Positions 48,795 through 57,406 are shown, counted from the stretch's first letter. The stretch is DNA of 64,000 nt from Bacillus pumilus (GCF_024498355.1 NZ_CP101833.1:849001-913000); one strand, 5' to 3'. The notes: generated by a model from the letters alone, not told the origin. Numbers and translations: made by a program.

Positions 48795-49361
48795 ATGACA
48801 ACAAATACAAAAACACAAAAAAAGAAATCAGAGTTATGGGGCTGGATCAAAGCCATCTTAATCGCATTCATTGCTGTTTTTATCATTCGTAACTTTTTAT
48901 TCGCACCGTACATTGTCAAAGGGTCATCTATGTATCCGACATTGCATGATACAGAACGGGTTTTTGTGAATAAAACCGTCGATTATTTCGGTGATTATAA
49001 ACGAGGACAGATCATTGTCCTTGATGGGGAAGACCGCAGCACTCACTACGTGAAACGATTGATTGGTTTACCTGGTGATAAAATCGAAATGAAAAACGAC
49101 CAGCTGTATGTAAATGGCAAAAAAGTGGCAGAGCCTTATTTAGCGTCAAACAAAAAGCAAGCAGCCGCAGATGGCACTTTGCTGACACCTGATTTTGGCC
49201 CTCTTACAGTCCCAAAAGGAAAGTACTTTGTCATGGGTGACAATCGCCAGAATTCAATGGACAGCCGCAACGGCTTAGGTCTTTTTACAAAGAGTGATAT
49301 TCAAGGGACAACATCATTTGTGTTTTATCCTTTCCAAGATATTCGATTACTCAACCAATAA
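48795..49361 (+). CDS. sipT: type I signal peptidase, SipS/SipT-like
   Basis: The product has 188 residues. It has a cytosolic lysine-rich N-terminus, one membrane helix (AILIAFIAVFIIRNFLFAPY), the catalytic Ser in VKGSSMYPTL, the general-base Lys in YVKRLIGLPGDKIE, and the conserved GDNRQNSMDSR. It removes signal peptides from secreted preproteins on the outer face. Size and sequence fit SipS/SipT; the exact paralogue is uncertain. Start ATG behind AGGAGGAG. Followed by a terminator that is duplicated around a repeat element. Confidence 0.9.
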   Translation: MTTNTKTQKKKSELWGWIKAILIAFIAVFIIRNFLFAPYIVKGSSMYPTLHDTERVFVNKTVDYFGDYKRGQIIVLDGEDRSTHYVKRLIGLPGDKIEMKNDQLYVNGKKVAEPYLASNKKQAAADGTLLTPDFGPLTVPKGKYFVMGDNRQNSMDSRNGLGLFTKSDIQGTTSFVFYPFQDIRLLNQ

Positions 49362-49371
49362 TAAACAATTT

Positions 49372-49594
49372 GAAAGCACACAGCCGTGTGCTTTCAGATT
49401 GTTGACAAAGGGCTAAAATGATCTTCATTTTAGCCCTTTGTCTTCTTTTCAGCTCAGCGTGATAGAAAACCCTTGAAGTCTAGGAAGGACGAGTACCGGA
49501 GCGAATTTAAGATTCGTGAGCACCGGCACGCAGGACTGACACCGAATGCGAGGGGTTGTCTACATGCTGAAAGCACACAGCCGTGTGCTTTTTT
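49372..49594 (+). repeat. copy 2 of the structured intergenic repeat, with exact terminator duplication
   Basis: The core (about 49396-49568) starts with an 18-bp perfect inverted repeat, GACAAAGGGCTAAAATGA (49404-49421) and its complement (49425-49442). It continues with blocks shared with copy 1 in opposite orientation: AAACCCTTGAAGTCTAGGAA, GGACGAGTACCGGAGC and GAGGGGTTGTCTACA. The 24-bp terminator palindrome GAAAGCACACAGCCGTGTGC plus TTT occurs on both sides (from 49372 and from 49569). As in copy 1 the setting is a convergent gene pair. Confidence 0.82.
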
Positions 49595-49602
49595 CTGTTT
49601 CT

Positions 49603-50913
<1,311 letters not shown>

Positions 50914-50954
50914 TTAGATAAAACCAACTACTTTGATAAGAAATATTTAATAAG

Positions 50955-50983
50955 ACTATAAATCTTGTTTCATGCTTGGTCAA
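50955..50983 (-). promoter_or_regulatory. sigma-A promoter of the sulfhydrylase gene
   Basis: Read on the minus strand: TTGACC (50983-50978) and TATAGT (50960-50955) with 17-bp spacing, 60 bases upstream of the ATG. Confidence 0.65.
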
Positions 50984-51021
50984 TCATTTTTTAGATAAAT
51001 CTGAAAAAACAATAAATATAG

Positions 51022-51138
51022 TTGACAGGTCGGAATAATATGTATCAACATAAGCATACTGAAAACATCACCAAGAATGGCTGATCGGTCAACCGAAGGC
51101 TCTATCACTCAAGCATGAGTGAAGGGCCTTTTTTTATT
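51022..51138 (+). ncRNA. candidate small transcript ending at a strong orphan terminator
   Basis: TTGACA at 51022-51027 is a possible -35, with only weak -10 candidates. A 12-bp hairpin with one bulge (GGCTCTATCACTC / GAGTGAAGGGCC, about 51099-51130) followed by seven T residues is a clear intrinsic terminator. No ORF or gene on the + strand lies upstream to use it, since the sulfhydrylase gene is divergent. A small RNA of about 80-100 bases is the simplest reading. No known riboswitch motif was recognised. Confidence 0.4.
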
Positions 51139-51154
51139 TTAATCAGAAGGGAAG

Positions 51155-51319
51155 ATGAACTTGGAAAAAAGAAAAAACGAAAAAAATACAGAAAACATAT
51201 GGATCTCACACTAGACATTTTGATTGAGCAGAACAAATATGAGATTTACAGCAATCAAGAAAGAACGAATAGAAGCGATTTACGATCGAATTGATGAAAA
51301 GCATATAAGGTCAAAATAA
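51155..51319 (+). pseudogene. degenerate small basic protein gene, FbpB-like
   Basis: ATG 51155 (AGAAGGGAAG upstream) and TAA 51317 are in the same frame, 55 codons apart, but two compensating shifts lie between them: one missing A in an A-run near 51165-51175 and one extra base near 51259. Correcting both gives a lysine-rich N-terminus then LTLDILIEQNKYEIYSNQKE and RIEAIYDRIDEKH, resembling the small basic FbpB family linked to iron-sparing. Identity is from memory and tentative. Confidence 0.4.
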
Positions 51320-51531
51320 CTTTTTTAGGTTAAGGGACTTACTGTGTATATGTCTGATGACAACAGGGATCGAGGTTTCATTGACAATTTCAATTATGAT
51401 TGCTGGTGAAATCATTGGGAACAATTATTTTTCTGATAGAGCCTCTGCCGCAATTTTCTCAGAAATATAGAAAAAGTATAGTAGTCACTTCTAGGCTGCT
51501 GTTCTTTTTTCATCGAAAGGAAGCGAGTCAT
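51320..51531 (+). other. gene-relic region upstream of the peptide cassette
   Basis: The + strand shows membrane-protein-like fragments in two frames: TTGIEVSLTISIMIAGEIIG (about 51363-51420), then TIIFLIEPLPQFSQKYRK (about 51420-51470). A frame change separates them and no start signal is present. I read this as the remains of a lost membrane protein gene; the family was not recognised. Confidence 0.4.
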
Positions 51532-51684
51532 ATGTTGTGTCCTGCTGAAGCAGGTAAGGGCTTTTTTCCCAAGGCACTTTCTTGTATATACATATTTTCG
51601 GTGACAAGAGAAGAAGGAAAATATGCCCACTCTTTTGTCGGAATTATCAGTAAATATTTCATAATTGGTGACATAACGACATGA
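51532..51684 (+). CDS. candidate small ORF, 50 codons
   Basis: ATG 51532 with AAAGGAAG 10 bases upstream. The product begins MLCPAEAGKGFFPKALSCIY and has no known motif. Its stop overlaps the ATG of the next small frame (ATGA at 51681-51684). It could be real and coupled or a chance frame; composition gives no decision. Confidence 0.25.
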   Translation: MLCPAEAGKGFFPKALSCIYIFSVTREEGKYAHSFVGIISKYFIIGDITT

Positions 51685-51890
51685 AATCAGGACTTTTATA
51701 TCTGATATATCGGGGGAATTCTTTCTATCTCACAAAAATGAAAGAACATATAGAAGAGATGATGAAAATGAACTATTTGAAAAAAAGTAGAAAAAAGATG
51801 GAATCATTGCCATTATATGGGTTTTGTAGGTATTGTGTTGTGGTAAAAACTAGTGAAAAAGAGAGGGTTCATCCAGTTGGGAGTGAATAA
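51681..51890 (+). CDS. candidate small ORF, 69 codons
   Basis: Starts at an ATG that overlaps the stop of the previous frame. The product is basic, with KKSRKKMESLPLYGFCRYC and an ending VHPVGSE. Its stop TAA at 51888-51890 directly abuts the TTG of the next frame. No family recognised. Confidence 0.25.
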   Translation: MKSGLLYLIYRGNSFYLTKMKEHIEEMMKMNYLKKSRKKMESLPLYGFCRYCVVVKTSEKERVHPVGSE

Positions 51891-51989
51891 TTGAATAAAA
51901 AGTCACGTTTTAATCGAAAGTATGTTCGGTCAAAAATGGGATCTTCTGTTGATGTTTGGAGTGTGACGCCTATGATACGATCATCATAA
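51891..51989 (+). CDS. candidate 32-residue basic peptide upstream of the cassette precursor
   Basis: TTG 51891 has GGGAGTGA four bases upstream. The peptide starts MNKKSRFNRKYVRSK and has net positive charge. It ends 17 bases before the precursor gene ATG, so ribosomes finishing it would reach the next start site. It may be a leader peptide for translational coupling. Confidence 0.35.
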   Translation: MNKKSRFNRKYVRSKMGSSVDVWSVTPMIRSS

Positions 51990-52006
51990 GCTGGGAGGTG
52001 AAAAGT

Positions 52007-52219
52007 ATGACTTATGCAGCGCCGCAAGTTGACTATTCCACTATGGAACCTGCTATTATGGACCAAGCTTGGTTCTTAGTATTTGTTGCAGTCCTTCTTG
52101 GATTGGGAGCAACAGTTGTTCTAGGAGCAGCAGTTTGGTGTTTAGCAAACGGCAAGGGTAGCTTTACAGGAGCCGTTCAGTGGGAAAGTGGCTTAAAAGT
52201 CCAAATTGAATGTAAGTAG
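52007..52219 (+). CDS. putative precursor peptide of the ABC/M50 cassette
   Basis: A 70-residue product starts with ATG 52007, five bases after GGGAGGTGA. The plan has three parts. An acidic, Met- and Pro-containing N-terminus (TYAAPQVDYSTMEPAIMDQ) could act as leader. A membrane-like segment covers residues 22-47 (FLVFVAVLLGLGATVVLGAA). A short hydrophilic tail with Gly, Lys and the second of two Cys ends in LKVQIECK. The small size, strong start signal, following hairpin and downstream transporter and protease suggest a processed exported peptide, such as a bacteriocin or signal. No match to a known bacteriocin is recalled. Confidence 0.65.
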   Translation: MTYAAPQVDYSTMEPAIMDQAWFLVFVAVLLGLGATVVLGAAVWCLANGKGSFTGAVQWESGLKVQIECK

Positions 52220-52263
52220 CTATACTTAGGATTCATCTTTTTACTTCTATGATATGACACCAG

Positions 52264-52307
52264 GGCTAAACCGTCTGTGGCGGGCGGTTTAGCCTGATCT
52301 GTTTTTT
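52264..52307 (+). terminator. terminator-like hairpin between precursor and ABC genes
   Basis: GGCTAAACCG (52264-52273) and CGGTTTAGCC (52285-52294) pair perfectly over 10 bp; TTTTTT follows after seven bases. The displaced T-run suggests partial termination, which would give more precursor than transporter message. Confidence 0.75.
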
Positions 52308-52335
52308 AAAGAATATGCAGACACTTGGAGGTTAT

Positions 52336-53082
52336 ATGTTTACGATCGAGAATTTAACCAAGACGTATAAAAATAATGTGACTGCTGTCAATGATTTTCA
52401 TTTAAAGGTTGCCCCTCATCAAATCGTTGCTGTTGCTGGACCGAATGGATCTGGTAAAACAACGATGATTAATTGTATACTCGGCATCATTAAGCATACA
52501 AAAGGAACGATTCACTTGCAGGACGTCACAAATGATGACCCATCCTTTAAAAAACAAGTAGCCTATATTCCAGATGACCTGCTGCTCCCTGAAGCATTGA
52601 CTGGTGCTGAATATTTAGATTTTGTTTCTTCTATGTATGAATGTAAAACAATTCATAGAAGAAATCAACTAATTGAACTGTTTGATATGGACTCGGCTTT
52701 ATCAAGACCGATCGAAACGTATTCACATGGTATGAAAAAAAAGACACAGCTCATTGCCGCCTTTATGCTTGATAGTCAATTGGTGATCATGGATGAGCCC
52801 TTTAGAGGACTTGATATTGAAGCGGTTATAAACACAAAGAAACTGATGAAGCGTTATGCCGAGAACCATGGTGCAATCTTGCTTTCAACGCATGATATGC
52901 TTTCAGCGGAAGAGCTGTGCCACAAAATCGCCATTATTTCTAAGGGAAATAAAATGGATGAAGGAACAGTCTCAGCCTTAAAGGAAAAGTATCAATCAAG
53001 CACACTGGAACAGGTGTTTCTGAAAGCTTCAATGTTAAGTGATAGGGGTGCACATTTTGATGAAATCATTAATCATTTCTAA
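52336..53082 (+). CDS. ABC transporter ATP-binding protein of the peptide cassette
   Basis: A 248-residue ATPase from ATG 52336 (TTGGAGGT upstream; an ATG seven codons earlier precedes this site). Walker A is GPNGSGKTT, the signature is the variant YSHGMKKKTQ, Walker B is LVIMDEPF and the H-loop is STHDML. It resembles bacteriocin self-protection and export ATPases such as YydI or SkfE. It overlaps the permease gene by 23 bases. Confidence 0.88.
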   Translation: MFTIENLTKTYKNNVTAVNDFHLKVAPHQIVAVAGPNGSGKTTMINCILGIIKHTKGTIHLQDVTNDDPSFKKQVAYIPDDLLLPEALTGAEYLDFVSSMYECKTIHRRNQLIELFDMDSALSRPIETYSHGMKKKTQLIAAFMLDSQLVIMDEPFRGLDIEAVINTKKLMKRYAENHGAILLSTHDMLSAEELCHKIAIISKGNKMDEGTVSALKEKYQSSTLEQVFLKASMLSDRGAHFDEIINHF

Positions 53083-54526
53083 AATGATGCTTAAAATGTG
53101 GCAGCAGGAGATGTATAAGCTCTTTGATACTCAAACGAAGCGAATCATTGTGGTCTTATTCTTTTTGTTTGCAGTCACAATGGGGGCCATCATTGGATAT
53201 AGTTTTACTGGTGTCTTTATGAAGGCTTTCTTAAATGGAGATGAACGTTCACTTGGATTATTGGTTGTGTCGATGGCGATCAATGCATCTATTTTTACAA
53301 GCTTGTTATTTGTTCTGATCAAGGTCAGAACGCCTGAACAAGACCGGTTTTCTATGCAGCTCAGCTGGTTCCCGCTCTCTACCTTTCAGAAAAGTCTTGG
53401 ATACTTCATTCCGATGGTGATAGTGGTGGCAGGGCTTGTTTTATTTTTTATCGGTATCCTGCTTTTACCTAACTTTATTGCCCAGGGAATCGGAATTTTC
53501 TTTATCTTTACTTTCTTTTTGATGGTGATTTTGCAATCGCTTTTTGTCTTCATGCTGCTGCAGCTCATTTATAACATTACCTATTTGCTCGTTCTAAAAT
53601 TAAAATTACCGTTGCAAAAATTTGCAGCGATCTTTGTTTTATTGGCACTGGTTGTGGCGTATGGATTGACGCATTTTGATATCAGCCAAATTCAGCAATC
53701 ATATATTGAGTTTGATTATCATTTAATGTATTTTACAGCACCGTTTTTCCTTGCAGCACAAGGGATGTCTCCAGAAGGGGTAAACTATGCAATTTTGATT
53801 CTGTTCATCCTTTTATCAGCGGGCGGCGCATTTCTTTCTCTTGCGATGATGCCGATTATGGCAGAGAAAAAAGCGTTAACCTTTTTAAACAAATTGCCGT
53901 TCTCTTCTTCAAAAAAATGGTCACTTATTGTAAAGGAAATCAAATCACAGGTGCGAAATGAAGAAAACATTTTAAACTTTCTCATTCTTCTCATTGTGAT
54001 CTTATTCGTCCGTTATCAGTTTGGATTCCGGTTTGAAGAAGAAGCGTTTTTTGTTCTATGTGCTCTTGCTGGATTAACAGCCTTTAATTCATTTGGCAAT
54101 GATAAACGTATGCTAGGGATGTATAAAACATTTGGCCTAATGTCGTGGGAAGTGGCTCTGTATAAGTTTATTGGACTTCTGCTCGTTGGTGTGATGCAGA
54201 TTGCTTTATTCATGCTGACAACACTGACGCTCCCTGATCAGATTTGGAACGTATTGATTGGGGCCGCTGTGTTATGCAATGCTACTGCGCTCTTTTATGT
54301 GGTAGGTATTTTACTTCCTCTTGATCGGAACAATCCATACACAGGCATTTTTTCATTTGGAGCACTTATTTTACTTATGATTCCAATTGTTTTTATTGGA
54401 AACTATGTCATAGGGGAGTCGAGTCAAACGCTTCAGTGGCTGCTTGTGGCTGCTTTTGAGGGTCTGCTCATCTTTGCCATATACAAAGGTTTTTCATGGA
54501 GGTATTCACATGATTCAACTTCTTAA
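53060..54526 (+). CDS. ABC permease of the peptide cassette
   Basis: A 488-residue membrane protein from ATG 53060 with AGGGGTG upstream. Roughly 12 helices are visible, for example RIIVVLFFLFAVTMGAIIGY, SLLFVLIKV and GLLLVGVMQIALFMLTTLTL. It has no ATPase domain, so it pairs with the preceding ATPase. The protein is similar in plan to YydJ/SkfF permeases. Its 3' end overlaps the protease gene by 17 bases. Confidence 0.82.
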   Translation: MKSLIISKMMLKMWQQEMYKLFDTQTKRIIVVLFFLFAVTMGAIIGYSFTGVFMKAFLNGDERSLGLLVVSMAINASIFTSLLFVLIKVRTPEQDRFSMQLSWFPLSTFQKSLGYFIPMVIVVAGLVLFFIGILLLPNFIAQGIGIFFIFTFFLMVILQSLFVFMLLQLIYNITYLLVLKLKLPLQKFAAIFVLLALVVAYGLTHFDISQIQQSYIEFDYHLMYFTAPFFLAAQGMSPEGVNYAILILFILLSAGGAFLSLAMMPIMAEKKALTFLNKLPFSSSKKWSLIVKEIKSQVRNEENILNFLILLIVILFVRYQFGFRFEEEAFFVLCALAGLTAFNSFGNDKRMLGMYKTFGLMSWEVALYKFIGLLLVGVMQIALFMLTTLTLPDQIWNVLIGAAVLCNATALFYVVGILLPLDRNNPYTGIFSFGALILLMIPIVFIGNYVIGESSQTLQWLLVAAFEGLLIFAIYKGFSWRYSHDSTS

Positions 54527-55415
54527 CAGTAAGCTAAAGATTGAGCGGGTACCGGCTCTTGGGCCTTATGTGACCTTACAAAAGAGGCATCTCACTGATA
54601 CGCAGTATGGAAGCACACTCCCGATTAATGAAAGTGCCTATCATATGTTAACGAAAGTGGACGGCAAGAGGACAGAAGCGAGTATTACGGCAGAGCTAGC
54701 CGATTTGTTTCAGGTCGATGAGTCTGTCATTGCTCGTGATTTTTATCAGCTGATGATGGGGCTGAATCAGCATCATTTGCTGTCTATTCATTATCAATCA
54801 CCATATCGGATTGTCACAGCCTGCTGTCAATTTTTTAAGCAGTATCAAGTAAAGATGAAGGAACGATTTGATTGCACAGGCCACTCATTTCTTCAAATAT
54901 TGGGGACGGCCTTGCTTATGGTGACGCGTAAAATCATCTTTTTCTGGGTGCTTTTCATGGTCATGGCAGGCATCGCCTTTTTATTCATCCCTGATCCATC
55001 GATTGCAGCCATTGCGATTTATTTTTCCATTATTTATTTCGGATTAATTACCGGGACGGCCTTGCATGAGGCAGCACATGGTTATGCACATCGGAAGTTT
55101 GCGGGACGGGATGGTCCTCAAGGTTTTTTTGCGAGTGATATGATGTCTGTGAAATTTGTGAGACCTGTATTAGATCCATTTCAGAAAAAGCAGGTATGGA
55201 TTACGCTGCTTGGACCGCTTCTCCCTGGTGTGATTGGGGCAGCTGGAATCATTGTGACCGTATTATTTCTGAAAGAAAATCCAATTTCGACAGGTTTTTT
55301 TATTTTTTCAATTACGTATTTTATTCAATTACTCTATCTTCTTCCGTTTATGGGGGATGGTAAATCCATTATGAAGCAGCTATTGCTTCGTGGAATGGGA
55401 GGACAACGATCATGA
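54510..55415 (+). CDS. PqqD-like domain fused to an M50-type membrane metalloprotease
   Basis: A 301-residue protein from ATG 54510 behind GGAGGT. Residues 10-93 resemble a PqqD/RRE winged-helix fold (LPINESAYHMLTKVDGKRTE then LADLFQVDESVIARDFYQLM), the type that binds leader peptides in RiPP pathways. A membrane domain follows, with the zinc motif TALHEAAHGYAH (HExxH at 186-190) and a second ligand region LLPFMGDGKS (Asp 283). This layout suits cleavage of the precursor in or near the membrane. YydH of the epipeptide system is an analogous M50 protease. No radical SAM, YcaO or lanthipeptide enzyme is nearby. Confidence 0.8.
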   Translation: MIQLLNSKLKIERVPALGPYVTLQKRHLTDTQYGSTLPINESAYHMLTKVDGKRTEASITAELADLFQVDESVIARDFYQLMMGLNQHHLLSIHYQSPYRIVTACCQFFKQYQVKMKERFDCTGHSFLQILGTALLMVTRKIIFFWVLFMVMAGIAFLFIPDPSIAAIAIYFSIIYFGLITGTALHEAAHGYAHRKFAGRDGPQGFFASDMMSVKFVRPVLDPFQKKQVWITLLGPLLPGVIGAAGIIVTVLFLKENPISTGFFIFSITYFIQLLYLLPFMGDGKSIMKQLLLRGMGGQRS

Positions 55416-55693
55416 ACGTTCAGGCAATGAAACAAGGTGCTATAGTTGGTGGTTTCCTAGGATTCTTAGGCTTTCCGATGCTGACAATTGGTGTACTGTT
55501 CTATCATTTATTTCAATCAAAAACAAATGATGCATTATTATTTAACAGTCTCGCTTTTGAGATGGAAGGTTCGTCAGCGTTTACTTTTCAGATCAAGCCA
55601 AACTTTTTTATTTATATGATTGTGATTTTTGCAGCGAGTTTTCTCATTGTGGCATTGCTGTCGGCAATGAAACAGAAAAAAGCGAAAGATTAG
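55412..55693 (+). CDS. small two-helix membrane protein of the cassette, possible immunity protein
   Basis: A 93-residue product whose ATG overlaps the protease stop (ATGA). Helices lie at residues 8-32 (GAIVGGFLGFLGFPMLTIGV) and 65-85 (FFIYMIVIFAASFLIVALLS), with an extracytoplasmic loop of about 30 residues. Small membrane proteins at the end of such operons often give self-immunity; this is inference. It is followed by a terminator. Confidence 0.72.
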   Translation: MNVQAMKQGAIVGGFLGFLGFPMLTIGVLFYHLFQSKTNDALLFNSLAFEMEGSSAFTFQIKPNFFIYMIVIFAASFLIVALLSAMKQKKAKD

Positions 55694-55717
55694 GAGAATT
55701 TTCCTAATCTTTTTTTG
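55684..55717 (+). terminator. terminator of the peptide cassette operon
   Basis: AAAGATTAGGA (55685-55695) and TCCTAATCTTT (55702-55712) pair over 11 bp, followed by further T residues. Confidence 0.88.
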
Positions 55718-55773
55718 TATGCTCAACCAAATTTTAGTATAATAAAGAATGAAAAATATTAAAGGGGATATCA

Positions 55774-56430
55774 ATGATTAAAAAATGGAGCATACTTTTG
55801 TTCACTGTTTTTCTATTAGCAGGATGCGGTGAGAAGGCCGAAGAAACAACAACGACAGTGAAGACAGTATCTAAAAAAGAAACAGAACCCGTATCTAAGG
55901 ATCAAGTAACAATTGAAAAAATGAAACTGACAAAGAAAGAAGAAAGCTTACTAGATGCCACAACCACTAATGAAATGGTGGCTCTTACCCTAAAGGGATT
56001 AACGAAGAAGAATAAGAGTATCACTTTTATTGGGAGTCATTACAAAAATGGTCGATTAGTTGATAAGGAAGCATCATCTGCCACCTTTGTTTTACATCAG
56101 GATGGAACCGATCAAACGATGAATGTGCTCTTACAACTGAATCATCAGAAAGATATATACGAATCACAATTTAGTATTTGGTCAGACAGAAAGAATGATG
56201 GAATGATAAAAGCGACTTCAAGCTTTCCATTCAAAGTAGGTGACTATGTTTTTTCTGCACAATCTGAATCTGTCAAAGTGGCTTCAGGAGAAAAAGCACT
56301 AATTGCGTATACAGCTGCAATGGGTAAAGATGGGAATTTACCAATGTTTGAGGCAATCGAAAAGAACCCAGAGAAAGCGTTGAAGAATATGTCACATGCA
56401 TACTTGTTTTATGTCCAGCTAGATAAATAA
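55774..56430 (+). CDS. lipoprotein of unknown function next to the peptide cassette
   Basis: The product has 218 residues. A lipoprotein signal (ILLFTVFLLAGC) places the lipidated Cys near residue 18. A Thr/Lys-rich linker leads to a globular domain with no recognised motif. Start ATG behind AAAGGGGA and a TATAAT-like hexamer at 55737-55742 suggest its own promoter after the cassette terminator. By position it could be an immunity lipoprotein, but it might be unrelated. Confidence 0.7.
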   Translation: MIKKWSILLFTVFLLAGCGEKAEETTTTVKTVSKKETEPVSKDQVTIEKMKLTKKEESLLDATTTNEMVALTLKGLTKKNKSITFIGSHYKNGRLVDKEASSATFVLHQDGTDQTMNVLLQLNHQKDIYESQFSIWSDRKNDGMIKATSSFPFKVGDYVFSAQSESVKVASGEKALIAYTAAMGKDGNLPMFEAIEKNPEKALKNMSHAYLFYVQLDK

Positions 56431-56488
56431 CTATCTTAATATATATGGAGAATATGAAGTTTTTTGACGAAAAATCTTCATATTCTCT

Positions 56489-56517
56489 TGACGAATTGTT
56501 AAGAAAGTTGTAACATA
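56489..56517 (+). promoter_or_regulatory. promoter of the single tRNA-Gly gene
   Basis: TTGACG (56489-56494) and TAACAT (56512-56517) with 17-bp spacing, 40 bases before the tRNA. Confidence 0.7.
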
Positions 56518-56557
56518 ATAAAAGTCAACGCAATGACGTTGCTTTTAAGAGATTGAT

Positions 56558-56631
56558 GCGGGTGTAGTTTAGTGGTAAAACCTCAGCCTTCCAAGCTGAT
56601 GTCGTGAGTTCGATTCTCATCACCCGCTCCA
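56558..56631 (+). tRNA. tRNA-Gly (TCC)
   Basis: Anticodon TCC in GCCTTCCAAGC, acceptor GCGGGTG/CACCCGC, CCA encoded. A lone tRNA gene with its own promoter and terminator, like the single-copy trnSL-type Gly gene of B. subtilis. Confidence 0.95.
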
Positions 56632-56651
56632 ATACATAATTTTGTTTATAA

Positions 56652-56693
56652 CGCAGTATTTCGTTTCTTAGATAAACGAAGTGTTGCGTTTTT
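56652..56693 (+). terminator. terminator of the tRNA-Gly gene
   Basis: AACGCAGTATTTCGTTT pairs with AAACGAAGTGTTGCGTT with few mismatches, followed by TTTTT. Confidence 0.8.
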
Positions 56694-56729
56694 TATTATG
56701 TCAGTATAATGTGAAAAAAGCACTGTCAG

Positions 56730-57326
56730 CTACAGTGCTTTTTCAATGAGTTCATATTTGCTTTCTCCACCATGTATTTGTATAAACATCTTCGTCAAGG
56801 ATTGTATAAGAGCTTCACTCTTTTCCCGGGAAATAGATGGCGGGAAAAGGATGATTTGAAGAATGTTCTTTGTGTCTTGAGAAATTTGTGCTTTACTTGC
56901 TTGAGAAAATAACCCTTTAAGTCCCGTTTCGTCCTGCCATTCGATGTGACCAGCATCATTTTTTGCAAGTGAAAGTGGCTCTTTTAGGCGATCGGCATCT
57001 AATGTCAGGATGGGCAAGAAATATTTTAATGAGAAAAATATCGACAAATCCTGTACGGAATTGGTCGAGTCAATAAATTGTTCCTTTTGAATATCAGAAA
57101 GAAGTGGAAGGAAAGGAATGTCTTCTATAAGCTCAGTCCATTCTTTGATCGCAGGTACTTCTTTCAAGGCTTTATCTTCGTATTCAAAAAACAAAGACTC
57201 TTGAAACAGGCGTAATCGACCTTTTAACATTTGAGGTGATTTACCGACTTCAATATGTGAATATTCAATCTGTCCAACATGGATAGAAGGGCTTTGAGGA
57301 TAAGGAATTTCCATATGTATCTTCAC
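56730..57326 (-). CDS. hypothetical protein, 198 residues
   Basis: Soluble protein with mixed alpha/beta prediction and no signal peptide or recognised motif (begins MKIHMEIPYPQSPSIHVGQI). It is read from the ATG at 57326; the site upstream is weak (GAGTGAG). Codon use resembles neighbours, so it is not obviously foreign. It is divergent from queG. I do not recognise the family. Confidence 0.6.
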   Translation of the reverse strand: MKIHMEIPYPQSPSIHVGQIEYSHIEVGKSPQMLKGRLRLFQESLFFEYEDKALKEVPAIKEWTELIEDIPFLPLLSDIQKEQFIDSTNSVQDLSIFFSLKYFLPILTLDADRLKEPLSLAKNDAGHIEWQDETGLKGLFSQASKAQISQDTKNILQIILFPPSISREKSEALIQSLTKMFIQIHGGESKYELIEKAL

Positions 57327-57406
57327 AGTGACTCACTCCAATCGGTCATGATACACTCGTATTATACTGAAAACAACAGAAGAAACAAAGAAAGGAGGTT
57401 TGCAAG

